The notes under the pieces were generated by a model. The model worked only from the letters and a program-made list of their open reading frames with translations. It made no database searches and had not been told where the DNA came from. From Gamsiella multidivaricata (Eukaryota; Mortierellomycota; Mortierellomycetes; Mortierellales; Mortierellaceae), in the NCBI RefSeq assembly GCF_025024155.1, contig NW_026251841.1, positions 1 to 64,000 of the forward strand: a DNA stretch of 64,000 nucleotides, written 5' to 3'. This document shows positions 12,101-22,076 of the stretch, piece by piece. The stretch's first letter is position 1. The number at the start of each line of letters is the position of its first letter. Made by a program: the position numbers and the translations under genes.

Positions 12101-12906
12101 TGACTCCAGGTCTTTCAGGAGACATCTTTTATCCCGAGTACTTCTACGCGCCTCTCAAGGCCTCCTTCGACACCTATGAATGGACAGTAGAGACGATCCA
12201 TTATCACGACTATGAGGAGTACATGGTGTACGAGGACTGCGAGGAGCACGAGGGATCGGACCACAGCCTGCGAATCATCACTCTCCACTTGACGGACGAC
12301 GACGAGTACGATGACGGTCTCGACGGGGTGTCCACGAGCGATACTGTCGTGCAAGGGGAAAAGGGAGCCAATCCAGATCTGTCGGAGGTCACCAAGAACG
12401 AACTTGAGAACCAAGCTCAAGACGACATTCAACGCCAGTACCACGACCATCATCACGACAATAAGGCGACACATGTTGCCAACAATATTATGCAGACAGC
12501 AATGGGCGCCAAGGAACGGGAGCGGGAGATGACTGATTGCGGATGTCACCATGGCGGCGGCGAGAGAGAGAGAGAGCGCGATAGCAAGCAGGGCTCGACT
12601 AAAGCGCGTATTGATTTTAATGACGACGGTGATCTCTGCTGCCCTTCTTCTAGTGTGATCACCCTGGACGCGTGCATCCGTAACTTTATCAAGTTTACGC
12701 ACTGCTCTTTAATCGAGGCACTCGAGGCCGTGACATTGCATCCCGCTGTCCTGCTCGGCATCCAGGAGACCAAAGGCGTGATCAAGCCTGGTGCGGATGC
12801 GGACCTGGTCTTCCTCTCGGACGACCTATTTGTAAAGCGAGTCTTTGTTGCTGGCGAGGAGGTGGATCTCAACGCGATTGATGTGGAGACCACAGAAAAG
12901 TTTTAG
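9179..12906 (+). CDS. nagA: N-acetylglucosamine-6-phosphate deacetylase
   Basis: The enzyme removes acetate from GlcNAc-6-P in the cytosol so that chitin-derived amino sugar can enter glycolysis. Exons: 9179-9464, 10450-10595, 10812-11127, 11232-11589, then a last exon starting at 12654 (short form, 452 aa) or at 11847 (long form, 721 aa). Both totals are divisible by three. Family motifs: VPGFIEAQINGAFGVDF across exons 1-2, GAHVEGPFINEARIGAH (metal-binding Glu), VGHSMANISQAENA and THLFNAMPQFHHRDPG, LICDGIHVHP, and LVTDAMSAMG with the catalytic Asp. The end, LDACIRNFIKFT...GVIKPGADADLVFL, is also typical. Known eukaryotic members are about 400-440 aa, so the short form is the canonical enzyme: the 12654 junction gives LAG-S-VITLD, the expected family sequence. 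The long form inserts about 269 residues at that point. Intron 1 is long (985 nt) and no gene was seen in it. Confidence 0.93.
11590..12653 (+). other. Alternative intron / in-frame open insert of the deacetylase gene
   Basis: The donor GTATGT at 11590 can pair with either of two acceptors: CTCACAG ending at 11846, or the pyrimidine-rich TGCCCTTCTTCTAG ending at 12653. The stretch 11847-12653 (807 nt) has no stop in the frame of the downstream catalytic exon. It encodes an acidic, His/Cys-containing segment, with patches such as HYHDYEEYMVYEDCEEHEG, YHDHHHDNKATH and CGCHHGG. Using the second acceptor keeps the frame and restores the canonical family sequence. No known domain was recognised in the insert. 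Confidence 0.7.
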
Positions 12907-15295
12907 AGCTCTCTTTTTCTTTCTTTCTTTCTCTCCCTCTCACACTCTTTGGCACCATCCTTTCTTTGCAGGCCCATTTGTTTCACCCAATGCCACATAC
13001 CCCTCTGCGTATACTTTATGCATTGTAGTGCGCCGCTCGTATCCCCTACACACGCTCCTATTGAAAAGCAATGCAAAATGAATGAAAACTTGTTATGAAA
13101 CGGATCGATTATAGAACGACACGATTGGTTGATAGAGAGAAACAAGTGCGTTTGTTTTGTGCAATGGACGTTACTCCACAAAAGGTCTGATTAAAAAAAA
13201 AAAAAAAAAAAAAAAGGGAGGGGTATAAGATATCATATCTGGACGATCTCACTGCAGAAACTGACGGATACCTCTTCGAATCAGCATCCAGGATCTGGCT
13301 AGATAAAAAAATATGTTGTTCTTTATTCAATAATAATAATGTTCTTTGAAAGTCGTCCCAGACTTTGAAATCCTCTATAAACTGGTTTACATTTGCAGGA
13401 CGAGGACTGAGCCGCTAGCATTTCATTTTCGACAGAGGCTCACCCGACACATCGTGGAGCAATTGCATTGGGCTTTGTCTTGTCATCGCCTTGGGGCGTT
13501 CTTTTGGCCCTTTCCATCCTTCGTTGCCATTTGTTTTATCGCGAAATCTTGTGCGACGGTGTGTCTCAGTTGCAATTAGTCCTTTCAGTCCACCAAGATA
13601 GACTAGCGGTTCACAAGTCTATTGCCCCAGTCGCTGATGCTCTCAGTTTGTTTGTTTGACCTTCCAATTGTTTTTTTTTTTTTTGCTGTCTTTGGTTGCA
13701 GGGGAAAAGAATACAAGAATGATGCGGGATGGTGAGCACGAAGAGAGGACGGCAGTCAGCAGGACATGCCACAGTGCAACCAACCAATGCCAGATTTCTT
13801 TTTTTTTTTTTCCAAACTTCATTCACCATGCAACAGGTCTTGGGGAGTGGTAGAGAATGCGAACTCCCGGGTGGTTTGCTTTCTATTGGTTCGGAGAAAG
13901 CTAGCCTATCTTGACGAGGTCAGGAACAAGGAGGAAAAAGCATCAAATTAAAAAAATAGAAATAATAAAACGGCAGGGTGGAATGGGATATGAATGAAAA
14001 GGTACAATTTCCCCCTGGCGCGAGAGGGGAGAAAGGAGGATCAAAGTTCCGATAAGATCATCAGGAGGGCTGCCGTGGAAGAACTAGGTTTGCGGCTCTC
14101 AAACCTTCCTTGCCCACTCCCCCTGCCCTCTCTCCTCTTCTCATCATTCTTTGCCCTTCCACATGTAGTGCTGCGCTCCATCCAGCTGATTCTGACGGCG
14201 GACCAAAAAGAGGAAGAGGAAGGGCAGAGAACGGCAGCAATGGTGTGTAGTCAGCATGTATTTTGTATATCAATCGGAACGCAATAATAGTCTGCCCGGC
14301 TCTCTTAACCTAGTCTACCCACTTGCTAATAAGCACCCATGCTCTGTCCACATTTGAATGGAAGAGTGTGCCCTCCAGTTCGTTTGCGACTTGCTGCTGT
14401 GGTCGTCGCCTGATAGGTCTACATCAAGAACGATGAGAGAGACATACACACACTTAGAGTTATCTTTTGTTTCTTTTGTTGTAAGCCCAAAAGGACCTTC
14501 CCGTACCTGTTTTTTTTTTTTTTTTGTCTTTGTGTTTGCAAAATCATCCTTGTTGGGGCAACATGGCAACGATACTAGCCTTATCCCTACCATCTCTATG
14601 GCTTATAACGGATTCCATGCGAGGCAAGGTCGCTCTTGCACATCTCCACGCTCAAAAAGAAAAAAAAAAAGAGAGGGTCGTTTCTCGCTGTTATCCCTTG
14701 CTCCGTGTCAGTGTTGGAGATGAAGGTGCGGAGTAGCAACCATCGATGGAGAAAAGGCGGGGATGAGCAGTTTTTTCTTTTCTTTCAGTAATCTGGTCGT
14801 GTGTAAATGCTGTCCACGGTCAAAATGTCACAAATGGTTCAAGGTCAGCCCTCTACGCTCCGCTTAGGGGTAATTGCGTGCATCCTTTTTCTCCCTCCAT
14901 CCAGGGTTGATGCTTCGTCATCGAGCGTGTCCCCATTACTTGTTGCTATCTGCAATGCCTCGCGAGAATCATCGGCAGCAGTTGCACAGCGGCTGGTTGG
15001 AGGATTGACCGGATTGACTATCGACTGCATATCAGCTGCATCGAATGCATCCACGAGATCCACGAGATGCGAGATAACGGACGCGCGATGGACTCTTCCT
15101 CCCCATCCCCCTGTGGGGAAATTGAATCGACTACAATAGTACCCTGCCGATCCATTATATTTCTCAGCCCATTATTTATGGACGCCGCATTTCTTGTGGT
15201 TTTGAATCTTTTTTCTCATCATCCTCATTCCTCCCATCGCCACACTCCTCATTCCTCCTCTCCCCCTTCACACCCAAGTGCACTCCAGTCTAGCC
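12907..15295. other. Intergenic, no gene recognised
   Basis: About 2.4 kb without a convincing frame or RNA gene. It contains an A18 run (13193-13214 region), T runs near 13670, 13800 and 14512, and a pyrimidine-rich leader (about 15200-15290) just before the hexokinase ATG. Short open frames on both strands here are composed of homopolymer-derived Phe/Lys and look spurious. Confidence 0.45.
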
Positions 15296-16847
15296 ATGAC
15301 CTCGTCCACCTTTCAAGATACCGTGAACCAGTTTGTGCTCTCCAAGGAGCAGGTCCAGAAGATCATCGATGGTCTGACCGAGGAGCTCGTCGAAGGTCTT
15401 TCCACCACCGATCCCAAGAACATCACCCAACAGCCCTCATTCATCACCCGTCTCCCCACTGGCAAGGAGACCGGTCTCTATCTCGCCATTGACATGGGTG
15501 GCACGAACCTCCGCACCGCTGCTGTCCACTTGCTCGGCGACGGGCAAGTCGGTGTCACTATGGAGAAGCACGAGATCACTCAGGAGCTCAAGACCGGAAC
15601 CGGCGAGGCCATGTTCGACTGGATTGCCGATTGCACTGCCGCACTCTTGAAGAGTGTTGCCCTGGATATGGGCGATGCCGAGCTTCAGATGGGTGTCACT
15701 TTCTCCTTTGCTATCCAGTAAGTTACCCCCACAGTGCTATTATTTTATGCAATCTGCTTCTCGTCCCTGTGCCAGGTGCATCATTTACTGGTGTATGCGA
15801 GCACAATTGTCCCCCATTTTGTTCGGTCAATTTCAAAATCTATAATGGGACAGCCTCTTTATTCACACCTGTTGTTTGTCGTGATAACCTAGGCAGACCG
15901 CCATTAACCGCGGCAAGGTTCTGGCCATGGGCAAGGGTTTCGATCTCTCGGATGTGATGGGCAAGGACCTCAAGGACCTCCTCGAGGACGGATTCACCCG
16001 CAAGGGCTTGAACGTTAAGGTTTCTGCCATCATCAACGACACTGTTGGTACCCTTGTCTCGCACGCCTATGTTTCGCCGTCCACCAAGATCGGTGTCATC
16101 CTCGCCACTGGCACCAACGCAGCCTATATCGAGCGTGCCTCCGAGGTCTCCAAGTATAACGGTCCTGCCTGCGACCAGATGATCCTGAACACCGAGTGGG
16201 ACGCCATGGGCAAGGCTGAGTATCTTCCCCAAACAAAGTACGATAAGGAGATCGATGCTGTCTCGCTTGTTCCTGGATTCCAGGAGTTTGAGAAGATGGT
16301 CTCGGGTCTATACATGGGAGAGCTCGTCCGTTTGGCCCTCGTTGACTTGATTCAGCAGAACGCCATTCTTGAGCACCTCGGCGGTAAGGTTCCCGAGTCT
16401 CTTCAGCCCCGCCTTTCGTTCAAGACCCTGTTCATGTCCACGATCGAGTCCGACCACAGCTCCGACCACACTGGTGTCGACAAGGTCTTCAAGACCAGTT
16501 TTGGCATCGAGGGTTTGACCAACAAGGACCGCTCGCACATCTACCAGCTGATCCACAGCATCGGAAAGCGTTCTGCCACCATGACCGCCGCTGCCTGTGT
16601 TGCTCTCCTCAACAAGGCCAACGGTGCCTCAGTCAAGCTTGACGACCCCAACGAAATTACCACCATTGGTATTGACGGATCTGTCTTTGAGAAGTACCCT
16701 CACTTTTCTCATAGCATGATGGATTCCTTTATCGAGATCATGGGCCAGGACCGTGCCTCACGCATCCGCCTTGAGCTCGCTCGCGATGGTGGTTGCATTG
16801 GTGCCGCCTTGGTTGCCATGGTTGCCCATAGCGGCGGAGCTGTCTAA
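15296..16847 (+). CDS. Hexokinase (glucokinase/hexokinase family)
   Basis: It phosphorylates hexoses with ATP to give hexose-6-phosphate, the first step of glycolysis. Two exons, 15296-15717 and 15893-16847, join at a CA|GTAAGT donor and a CCTAG|G acceptor to give 458 aa, close to the usual 450-500 aa. The first phosphate-binding loop is LAIDMGGTNLRTAAV (about residues 64-78). The sugar-binding region spans the splice junction (FSFAIQQTAINRGKVLAMGKGF). The catalytic Asp lies in INDTVGTLVSH (about residue 190). ATGTNAAYIE is the second phosphate/glucose motif, and the C-terminus has IGIDGSVFEKYPHF and LARDGGCIGAALVA. Codon use is strongly biased to C-ending codons, as expected of a highly expressed gene. 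The sequence does not tell hexokinase from glucokinase. Confidence 0.95.
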
Positions 16848-17300
16848 AGAGTGACAACGCCCCTGTCGTCCTATACTCCATATATCACCCCTCCATAACC
16901 ATTAGCTTGTAACATAATCTTCCTTCCCGCCATAGTCGACATTCCTCCCGTTGTCAATTCGAATAGCAAAGCCGTTTATACATAAAAAAAAAACTATTCT
17001 CAACCGCTTTTATAACAATTTGTCTCTCGAGTCGATTGACCTTGCGAATCTGTCAGATTTACTATCAATGATTCAGTCCTCCTTTCCATCAAAGCAAAAC
17101 CGATCCACAGTCACCAGTTGACAGGTCACACGGGCCTGCCCCTGGGCCTGTGCAACAATTGCCACACCTCATCAGTGTGTTAAAAGCTGAAAACACCTTG
17201 TTGCAAGAAGGGTATCTTCCCCATCCCCTCTATTGTTGTCAACCTGCCCTCAACCGCTTTCGTTGGAGATCGTAAAAAAGTTGGCGGAATGCTCAGAAAA
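16848..17300. other. Downstream region of hexokinase carrying a retroelement tail
   Basis: It holds the hexokinase 3' end, an A10 run at 16984-16993, the small retroelement fragment at 17011-17248 described separately, and the left flank of the MULE. No coding sequence was seen. Confidence 0.5.
16999..17260 (-). mobile_element. 5'-truncated LINE-like 3' end with 12-bp target duplication
   Basis: The reverse complement of 17011-17248 matches the last codons and 3' untranslated region of the retroelement at 22277-24693. Both share TGGGGAAGATACCCTTCTTG, GGTGTTTTCAGCTTTTAACA and CTCGAGAGACAA..TTGTTATA. The fragment is flanked by a direct repeat, CTCAACCGCTTT, at 16999-17010 and 17249-17260. This is what target-primed reverse transcription with early 5' stop would leave. 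The copy lacks a long A tail at its 3' end. Confidence 0.85.
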
Positions 17301-17511
17301 GGAAGAATATAATCTCACCCCCCCCCCCCGGAAGATTTTATTCTTACACCCCCGTGAGATTATCCAAAGCACATAGTGAAATTTTATTCTCACCCCCCCG
17401 TAAGAGCTTTAATCTTACACCCTGTTATTCTATTGCGAAACAAAGATAATCTCACGGGCATATAAAAGAGGCTTTATGATCAATACCTGGGTTTCTAATT
17501 TCTTATGCACC

Positions 17512-17886
17512 TGACACCCCGTTATCGTCGCCCAGGTGTGTCAAGAGTGCAAACTTCAGTACATCTCTCTCTCTCTCTCTACCAGTGCGCACTTCTGTAC
17601 ACCTCTCTCTCTATACCAGCCCGCACTTTTTTCCTTCTGCCCCGACCACGCGCCACCGTACCCAATACATAATTGTTAATAGATTGCTCTTGCTCCTATC
17701 ACACATCTAGTCCCATCACCTCAATTCGTTTAAGGATCTGGATCTTTTTAGCCATCGCTTCCTTGATATAGGCTGTAGTTCAGCTCCGTCCTCTGATATC
17801 AGGTGTGTTACCCTCTTGGCACACCTGGGCGACGCACCAAATTGCTGATTGCCAGTAGTGTGGAGTTAACGGGGTGTCATACTAGG
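17512..17886. repeat. Nested inverted-repeat element inside MULE copy 1
   Basis: TGACACCCCGTTATC..CGCCCAGGTGTGTCAAGAG (17512-17547) is the inverted partner of CTCTTGGCACACCTGGGCGACG..GTTAACGGGGTGTCA (17813-17879), with ACTAGG beyond. The left arm has lost about 30 inner bases compared with the copy at 60976-61337. The internal sequence is noncoding with CT dinucleotide runs. This could be a small MITE that inserted before the host MULE amplified, or an internal hairpin of the MULE itself. Confidence 0.6.
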
Positions 17887-18181
17887 TCTTCATGTAGATT
17901 CACATATCAGTCTCCTCGTCGCTGGAGAAACTACCCCTTTGTCCATTCCAATGTGAGGCAGGATTAAGCCAAATTCCACTCCGAAGCTGAATGACGAGGT
18001 GCCATGGAAAAGAAAAAACAGACACTCGTTTGTGATCATATTGGAGTAGTACTTTACGACTCAAAATCACATCGTGGATCTTCGCAAAGGTTTAATGCTA
18101 GATTTAGTATGCTATGATGTCGTCAGTGCTTCGCCCAGTTTCTACAATATTTCAATGCACTGTTGACACCGATGCAACTAG

Positions 18182-18338
18182 TATATAAACCCTATCTACG
18201 CATAGAACTAGGTAGCAGCATTCGCCCAATAAAATACCCTTTTCACCCTAGATCCTTCAACGCCTCAGATACTCCAATCGTTTGCAAGCATGTCGACGCG
18301 TAGGGAGTTACCTAGCTTTTACTGCCATGGAAAATGAT
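18182..18338 (+). promoter_or_regulatory. Putative plus-strand TATA promoter and 15-codon micro-ORF in MULE copy 1
   Basis: TATATAAA at 18182-18189 is followed after about 100 bp by ATG at 18291. That ATG opens a 15-codon frame ending in TGA (MSTRRELPSFYCHGK). The same TATA box, spacing and micro-ORF length occur in copy 2 at 61633. It points head-on at the 3' end of the minus-strand passenger gene. No transcript evidence is available here. Confidence 0.4.
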
Positions 18339-18428
18339 AAGTAAGGCGAGACCATGCGCTTTTCCGTCTCTACATCTGCTCAATTTTTATATCGATCTAC
18401 ACTCGCTCCACCAAACCGCCATTTTATT

Positions 18429-19328
18429 TTACTTATTTTCAGTTGGAGACATACGACTAGAGGGCCTGAGTGTTCCAAAGCGAGGGACGTCAGAGCGCGT
18501 TCTCTTTCTACTTGTAGAAACCGGACTGGATGGTCCGGTGTCAGAAGCAGAAGCAGAAGCAGAAGCAGAAGCAGAAGCAGCTTGCACAGCTTGCACAGCT
18601 TGCCCCTACCCTTGACCTGCTGCAGTCTGGGCAATAGAGCTCAGGATCCGTTGCTCCATGGCCGTGATCAGCGTGCGCTGTTGCTCTTGATGCGCCATGA
18701 TTTGCATGCGCTGTGCATGTTGCTGTTGAGTATTTGCAATGCCCAAGCCCCGCATGAACTCTTGGATAGTTGCACCAATCACTCTTCCTGAATCAAATGT
18801 CATTGAAGTAGCCGAAATGTCGTTATTGTTAAATATGAGTGCATTGCTGCCGCTAAACGCCTCATCGCCTTTGTCGTTCTCCTCATCAACCTCGTCATCA
18901 GATGTACCTGGGGTATTGACGATCTCCAAATCATCAGGGAGAACTTGAGCGCTGTCAATAAGTTGAAGCCCTGGAATGTTGATCGGGATGTTGGAATGGG
19001 CGCAGACCCACTTGCAATGCTTGCTCAGGCTATCTCTTGTCAGAAATGGTTTTCTGCAGACGCAGATGAAATCCATGCTTCTATCCTCGCGCCTTTCAAA
19101 TTGGACGAACACATTTAAAAGGATGTTTTTCACCTGAACTGGCGCCGTTGAATGCAACCGAATTAAGTAGTTTTTGCCTGACTTGGTCAATGGTACAGGT
19201 CTGTCCCCGTCCCTGACCAGGAAACCCTGATCAATGCGACACTCCTGTGATTGGATCGCCGCTTCCCTGTCCAGCATTCCCTGGACACAGTTGTAGAATG
19301 TACATTCGTTTCTCTGTACCTTGATCAT
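18429..19328 (-). pseudogene. MULE passenger gene, copy 1, one nonsense codon
   Basis: From ATG at 19328 (MIKVQRNECTFYNCVQG) the frame runs 240 codons to a TAG at 18606-18608. Comparison with copy 2 shows the coding frame continuing to a TAA at 18429-18431, about 300 codons in all. I do not recognise the family. Visible features: a Cys/His cluster FICVCRKPFLTRDSLSKH plus CKWVCAHS (a possible C2H2-like finger), an acidic segment (GTSDDEVDEENDKGDEAF), and Gln-rich helical sequence (QQQHAQRMQIMAHQEQQ). After the stop, the (Ala-Ser)n run is longer than in copy 2 because of a 6-bp microsatellite, and the end contains a basic RKRM-like stretch. A TATA-like TTATATAT lies about 140 bp upstream (19465-19475). 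It may be a captured host gene or an element-encoded accessory protein. Confidence 0.6.
18540..18582. repeat. AGAAGC hexanucleotide microsatellite
   Basis: About six tandem AGAAGC units lie in copy 1. The same locus in copy 2 (about 61984-62003) has fewer. On the minus strand it encodes an alternating Ala-Ser run in the passenger protein. Confidence 0.85.
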
Positions 19329-19567
19329 TGTAGTTAGTGTAGCGTGTAGTGGAATGCTGGCGAGGAAGGTAATTTGCAACAGTGATGTTGGTTGTAGAGT
19401 GTTAGAATGCGCACAGAGAAAAAGTTGCGAGAAAGAGTGCATTTCACCATGTCCTCCACCTTCGTAGAATATATAACTCGCCTCATACTCTACAAGTTCT
19501 CTTCTTGACCATATCTCCATGACCAGGTAATCTCGAGCAACGGCCATGTTGTGTCATTCTCTCTCTT

Positions 19568-19690
19568 CGTCCAATTGCTTTACGCCCGTCTGCAGCTCGT
19601 CCTTTTGCTCGTCCTTTTGCTCGTTCTCATGCCTATGCCACACTCCTGCACGCCTATCTGGAGCTCGTCCTTTTGGAGCTCGTCCTCTTT
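19568..19690. repeat. Imperfect tandem CTCGTCCTTTTG units
   Basis: CTCGTCCTTTTG recurs at 19586-19625, with variants up to about 19690. The same array with different unit numbers is at 62998-63125 in copy 2. It lies upstream of the passenger gene start. No function can be assigned. Confidence 0.65.
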
Positions 19691-20296
19691 TCTTTTTCGA
19701 AATGTGCAAGGCTGTTTGCATGCAATGCTAGACTTTAAGTCAGGATGGTTAGGGTTTGTCTTATGTAGAAAGAAAAGAAGAGAGATTGCTAAATCACGAT
19801 GGGTAATTAATGGCCATAAGTATTAGCAGCATCAGCAATATCACATATTCACTAGAGTCCGTTATACAAGGCTATAGTCTATGGTCTATCCAGATCGGGT
19901 ATCCGGAGAATATCCTGAGATACGTCTTACTCATAGACTAGATACTCATAAACAATTGCACTCAGTAAACTCTTGATGCTCACCTTGCGCATTATCCAAA
20001 GCGCCTTTGCAATTGAGGAACATTTAGAGGTATTGCCACGCGTTTGCTTTTCAACCTTCTTCCATGATGATCTGAGAAGTGCATCTGGACTTAACTCACA
20101 TATTTGACGCTCCGAAACTAGGAACTAGGGGATTCATTCAATTGGGCTGTAAACGTTGGATTATTTTTCGATGCACAGGACAAGAGCGACGCGTATGGCG
20201 CAGCACGGAAGGTCGTTTGTAGCAACCGGCTTCTGAATAATACCTCTGATTGACTAGAAGCCTCACTGCTTACCATGGCAAGAGGCAACGGGGTAA

Positions 20297-21149
20297 TGCG
20301 GCGTAAGGGGTTTAATAGCGAGTTTTGTAACTTCTATCATTAGTTCTATTTACAATAGGAGACACCACGCGAATACAGGACTTCGGCAAGGGCGTGCTTC
20401 GGTCACTTACTGGTTCGCGGTGCAGGGTCCTCCTTTAGATCGGAATGTATGAACACAAAGGTAAAATAAACTAGACGAAAATGGAAGGAAATAATATAGG
20501 GTCTGTTCAGCTAAATGGTACGAGCTAGGACTATATTCCTTTAGGAATGACTGGAGTAGTTGCAAAGAGTTCGCATATGTGATATCCGATGAGGCGAGGA
20601 GTCGTGACAATGAAGTCCACCCCTCTGGAGTCGTTGTATGCCAATATTCGCTGATCAGGCCTCGGTTGTACCTTTATAATGCCGTTTGACGAGGGTGGGG
20701 CGATGACGGATGCTCAATGAGACGATCAGCGATCGGGGAAGCGCTGCAGGGCAAGTACAATGTCTAAATAAGAGCGATTGACGGTGCAAAGGTGACGAAT
20801 GATCAGGATTGGCATTCCCTATTGACTGTATCTCGTTGTGTGGATTGCTGACGGTGGTAGTCAGTACCTGTCGTTGATGCGGTGTTATCCGGACAATCTG
20901 GACGAATGCAATGTGTGATACAAATAATTTTAGGAAAGAAGACTCTGGTTCAGGAACCAGACCGCTTATTCTTTTATTCTGGGGCGGTGCTCTTTCCCGT
21001 AATCCAATATCAACTTTGCGAGGCCAACCGAATGATTCTCGTTTACTACACCACAGCATCCATTTGCATAGGCCAACCGAACTGGGAAAGCCCTCCGCGA
21101 GTCTTTTCCGGCATCACTACTCTTAAGACTGGACCCAGCCGAAATCATT
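20297..21149. other. MULE interior without recognisable gene
   Basis: This stretch is present in copy 1 only; copy 2 jumps from the equivalent of about 20296 to about 21662. Frames here are short and inconsistent. It may be decayed transposase coding sequence upstream of the SWIM segment. Confidence 0.4.
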
Positions 21150-21864
21150 GTGGTTTATTCCATCCACAACAAAATCCGTCGCAGTCAACTGGAGTTCGTT
21201 GTGGTTATGGCTGGCCATTCATATTTTTGCACCTGCTTCTCGCTGCAAAACACGGAGATTGTGTGCAGGCACTTCTTTTGCGTGATGCAAGGGGACATCA
21301 GGTGCAAGTATTTGATCAGCCTCGTTCTCAAGCGCTGGTTCAAGGAGCAGTGGCAGAATCTCGAAGGTTTCGAAACGAAAGCTGGTTCAAAGCTCCTAAT
21401 CGCCTACCCGCGTTACATCGCCTCCACCAGGACTGAGGGTCACCCCACCAGGACCGAGGATCACCCCACCAGGACTGAGGATCACCCCGCCAGCACTTGT
21501 ACAAGGATTGTGCACACCTTGTTCTCTACAGAATCCTCGGCACTACAGCCAAGGAAGGAGGAACGACTGAGGATAAAGCGGTACGCAGATGTTACAGGGA
21601 TCGTGAGAGAGCTGGCCATCATGGGGACAGCCGATCCAGCAATGCGATGCAAACGCTCAACAACCTCCCAATCCCGCTGAAACGGAGACGGGACTCATAG
21701 AGCTACAGGACGCGTCTGACAACGAAGCAGGTCTTAGTGTCACTAAAGACCCACTTGTGGTGAAGCCGAAGGGGCGTCCAGGAGCCAAACGTATCAAGAT
21801 CAGCAGTGAGAGGTCGCGACCATCCAAAGAATTCCATCCTGCTGAAACAGACCTTGAACAATAA
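21120..21864 (+). pseudogene. MULE transposase C-terminal remnant (SWIM zinc finger)
   Basis: The frame LDPAEIIVVYSIHNK leads into GHSYFCTCFSLQNTEIVCRH, which shows the CxC...CxH arrangement of a SWIM zinc finger as found near the C-terminus of Mutator-like transposases. A 21-bp direct repeat (three units, 21426-21488) adds a TRTE(G/D)HP heptapeptide array and is followed by a frame break. A shifted frame from about 21669 encodes ELQDASDNEAGLSV then KPKGRPGAKRIK, an AT-hook-like basic end ending at a TAA near 21864. The DDE catalytic core was not found upstream. The match to the family is by motif only. Confidence 0.65.
21426..21488 (+). repeat. Three 21-bp direct repeats
   Basis: The unit ACCAGGACTGAGGATCACCCC is repeated three times with two substitutions, inside the transposase remnant. 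Confidence 0.9.
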
Positions 21865-22076
21865 ACGAGTGATTTTTTTTTAAACGAGGCCCTACAGACT
21901 ATCCTCGTGGGAATATGGCGCTCACCTCCCCGTGGAAAAAAAAAAGCTCGAATTATTCTTACTGGGGTGTGAGAATAACCCGCTTACACCCCTGTGAGAT
22001 GACAAAACGAGGGATAATCTCACGGGGAGGGGGGGTGAGATTATATTATTCCCTTAGAAAATTATTAAAATGTCTG

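Larger units (their letters stand above)
17301..22053. mobile_element. MULE-type DNA transposon, copy 1, with passenger gene
   Basis: The left end GGAAGAATATAATCTCACCC (17301) is matched in inverted orientation at the right end (reverse complement of 22034-22053: GGGAATAATATAATCTCACC). The flanks TCAGAAAA (17293-17300) and TTAGAAAA (22054-22061) look like an 8-bp target duplication with one mismatch. Sub-terminal copies of the AATCTCAC / TTACACCCC motif recur in both arms. The interior carries a minus-strand passenger gene (18429-19328) and, on the plus strand near the right end, a SWIM zinc-finger segment typical of Mutator-like transposases. A near-identical left portion recurs at 60771. 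The element probably cannot move by itself, because only the transposase C-terminus was found. Confidence 0.8.

Noticed and set aside
12115..12702. Minus-strand 195-codon frame opposite the deacetylase insert
   Set aside because: Composed of Val/Leu/Ser complements of the acidic codons on the plus strand; no start context or motif.
18354..18791. Plus-strand frame with SRSRSR-type repeats in MULE copy 1
   Set aside because: It is antisense to the passenger gene and arises from the AGAAGC microsatellite; copy 2 has the same frame but the minus strand has the better protein features.
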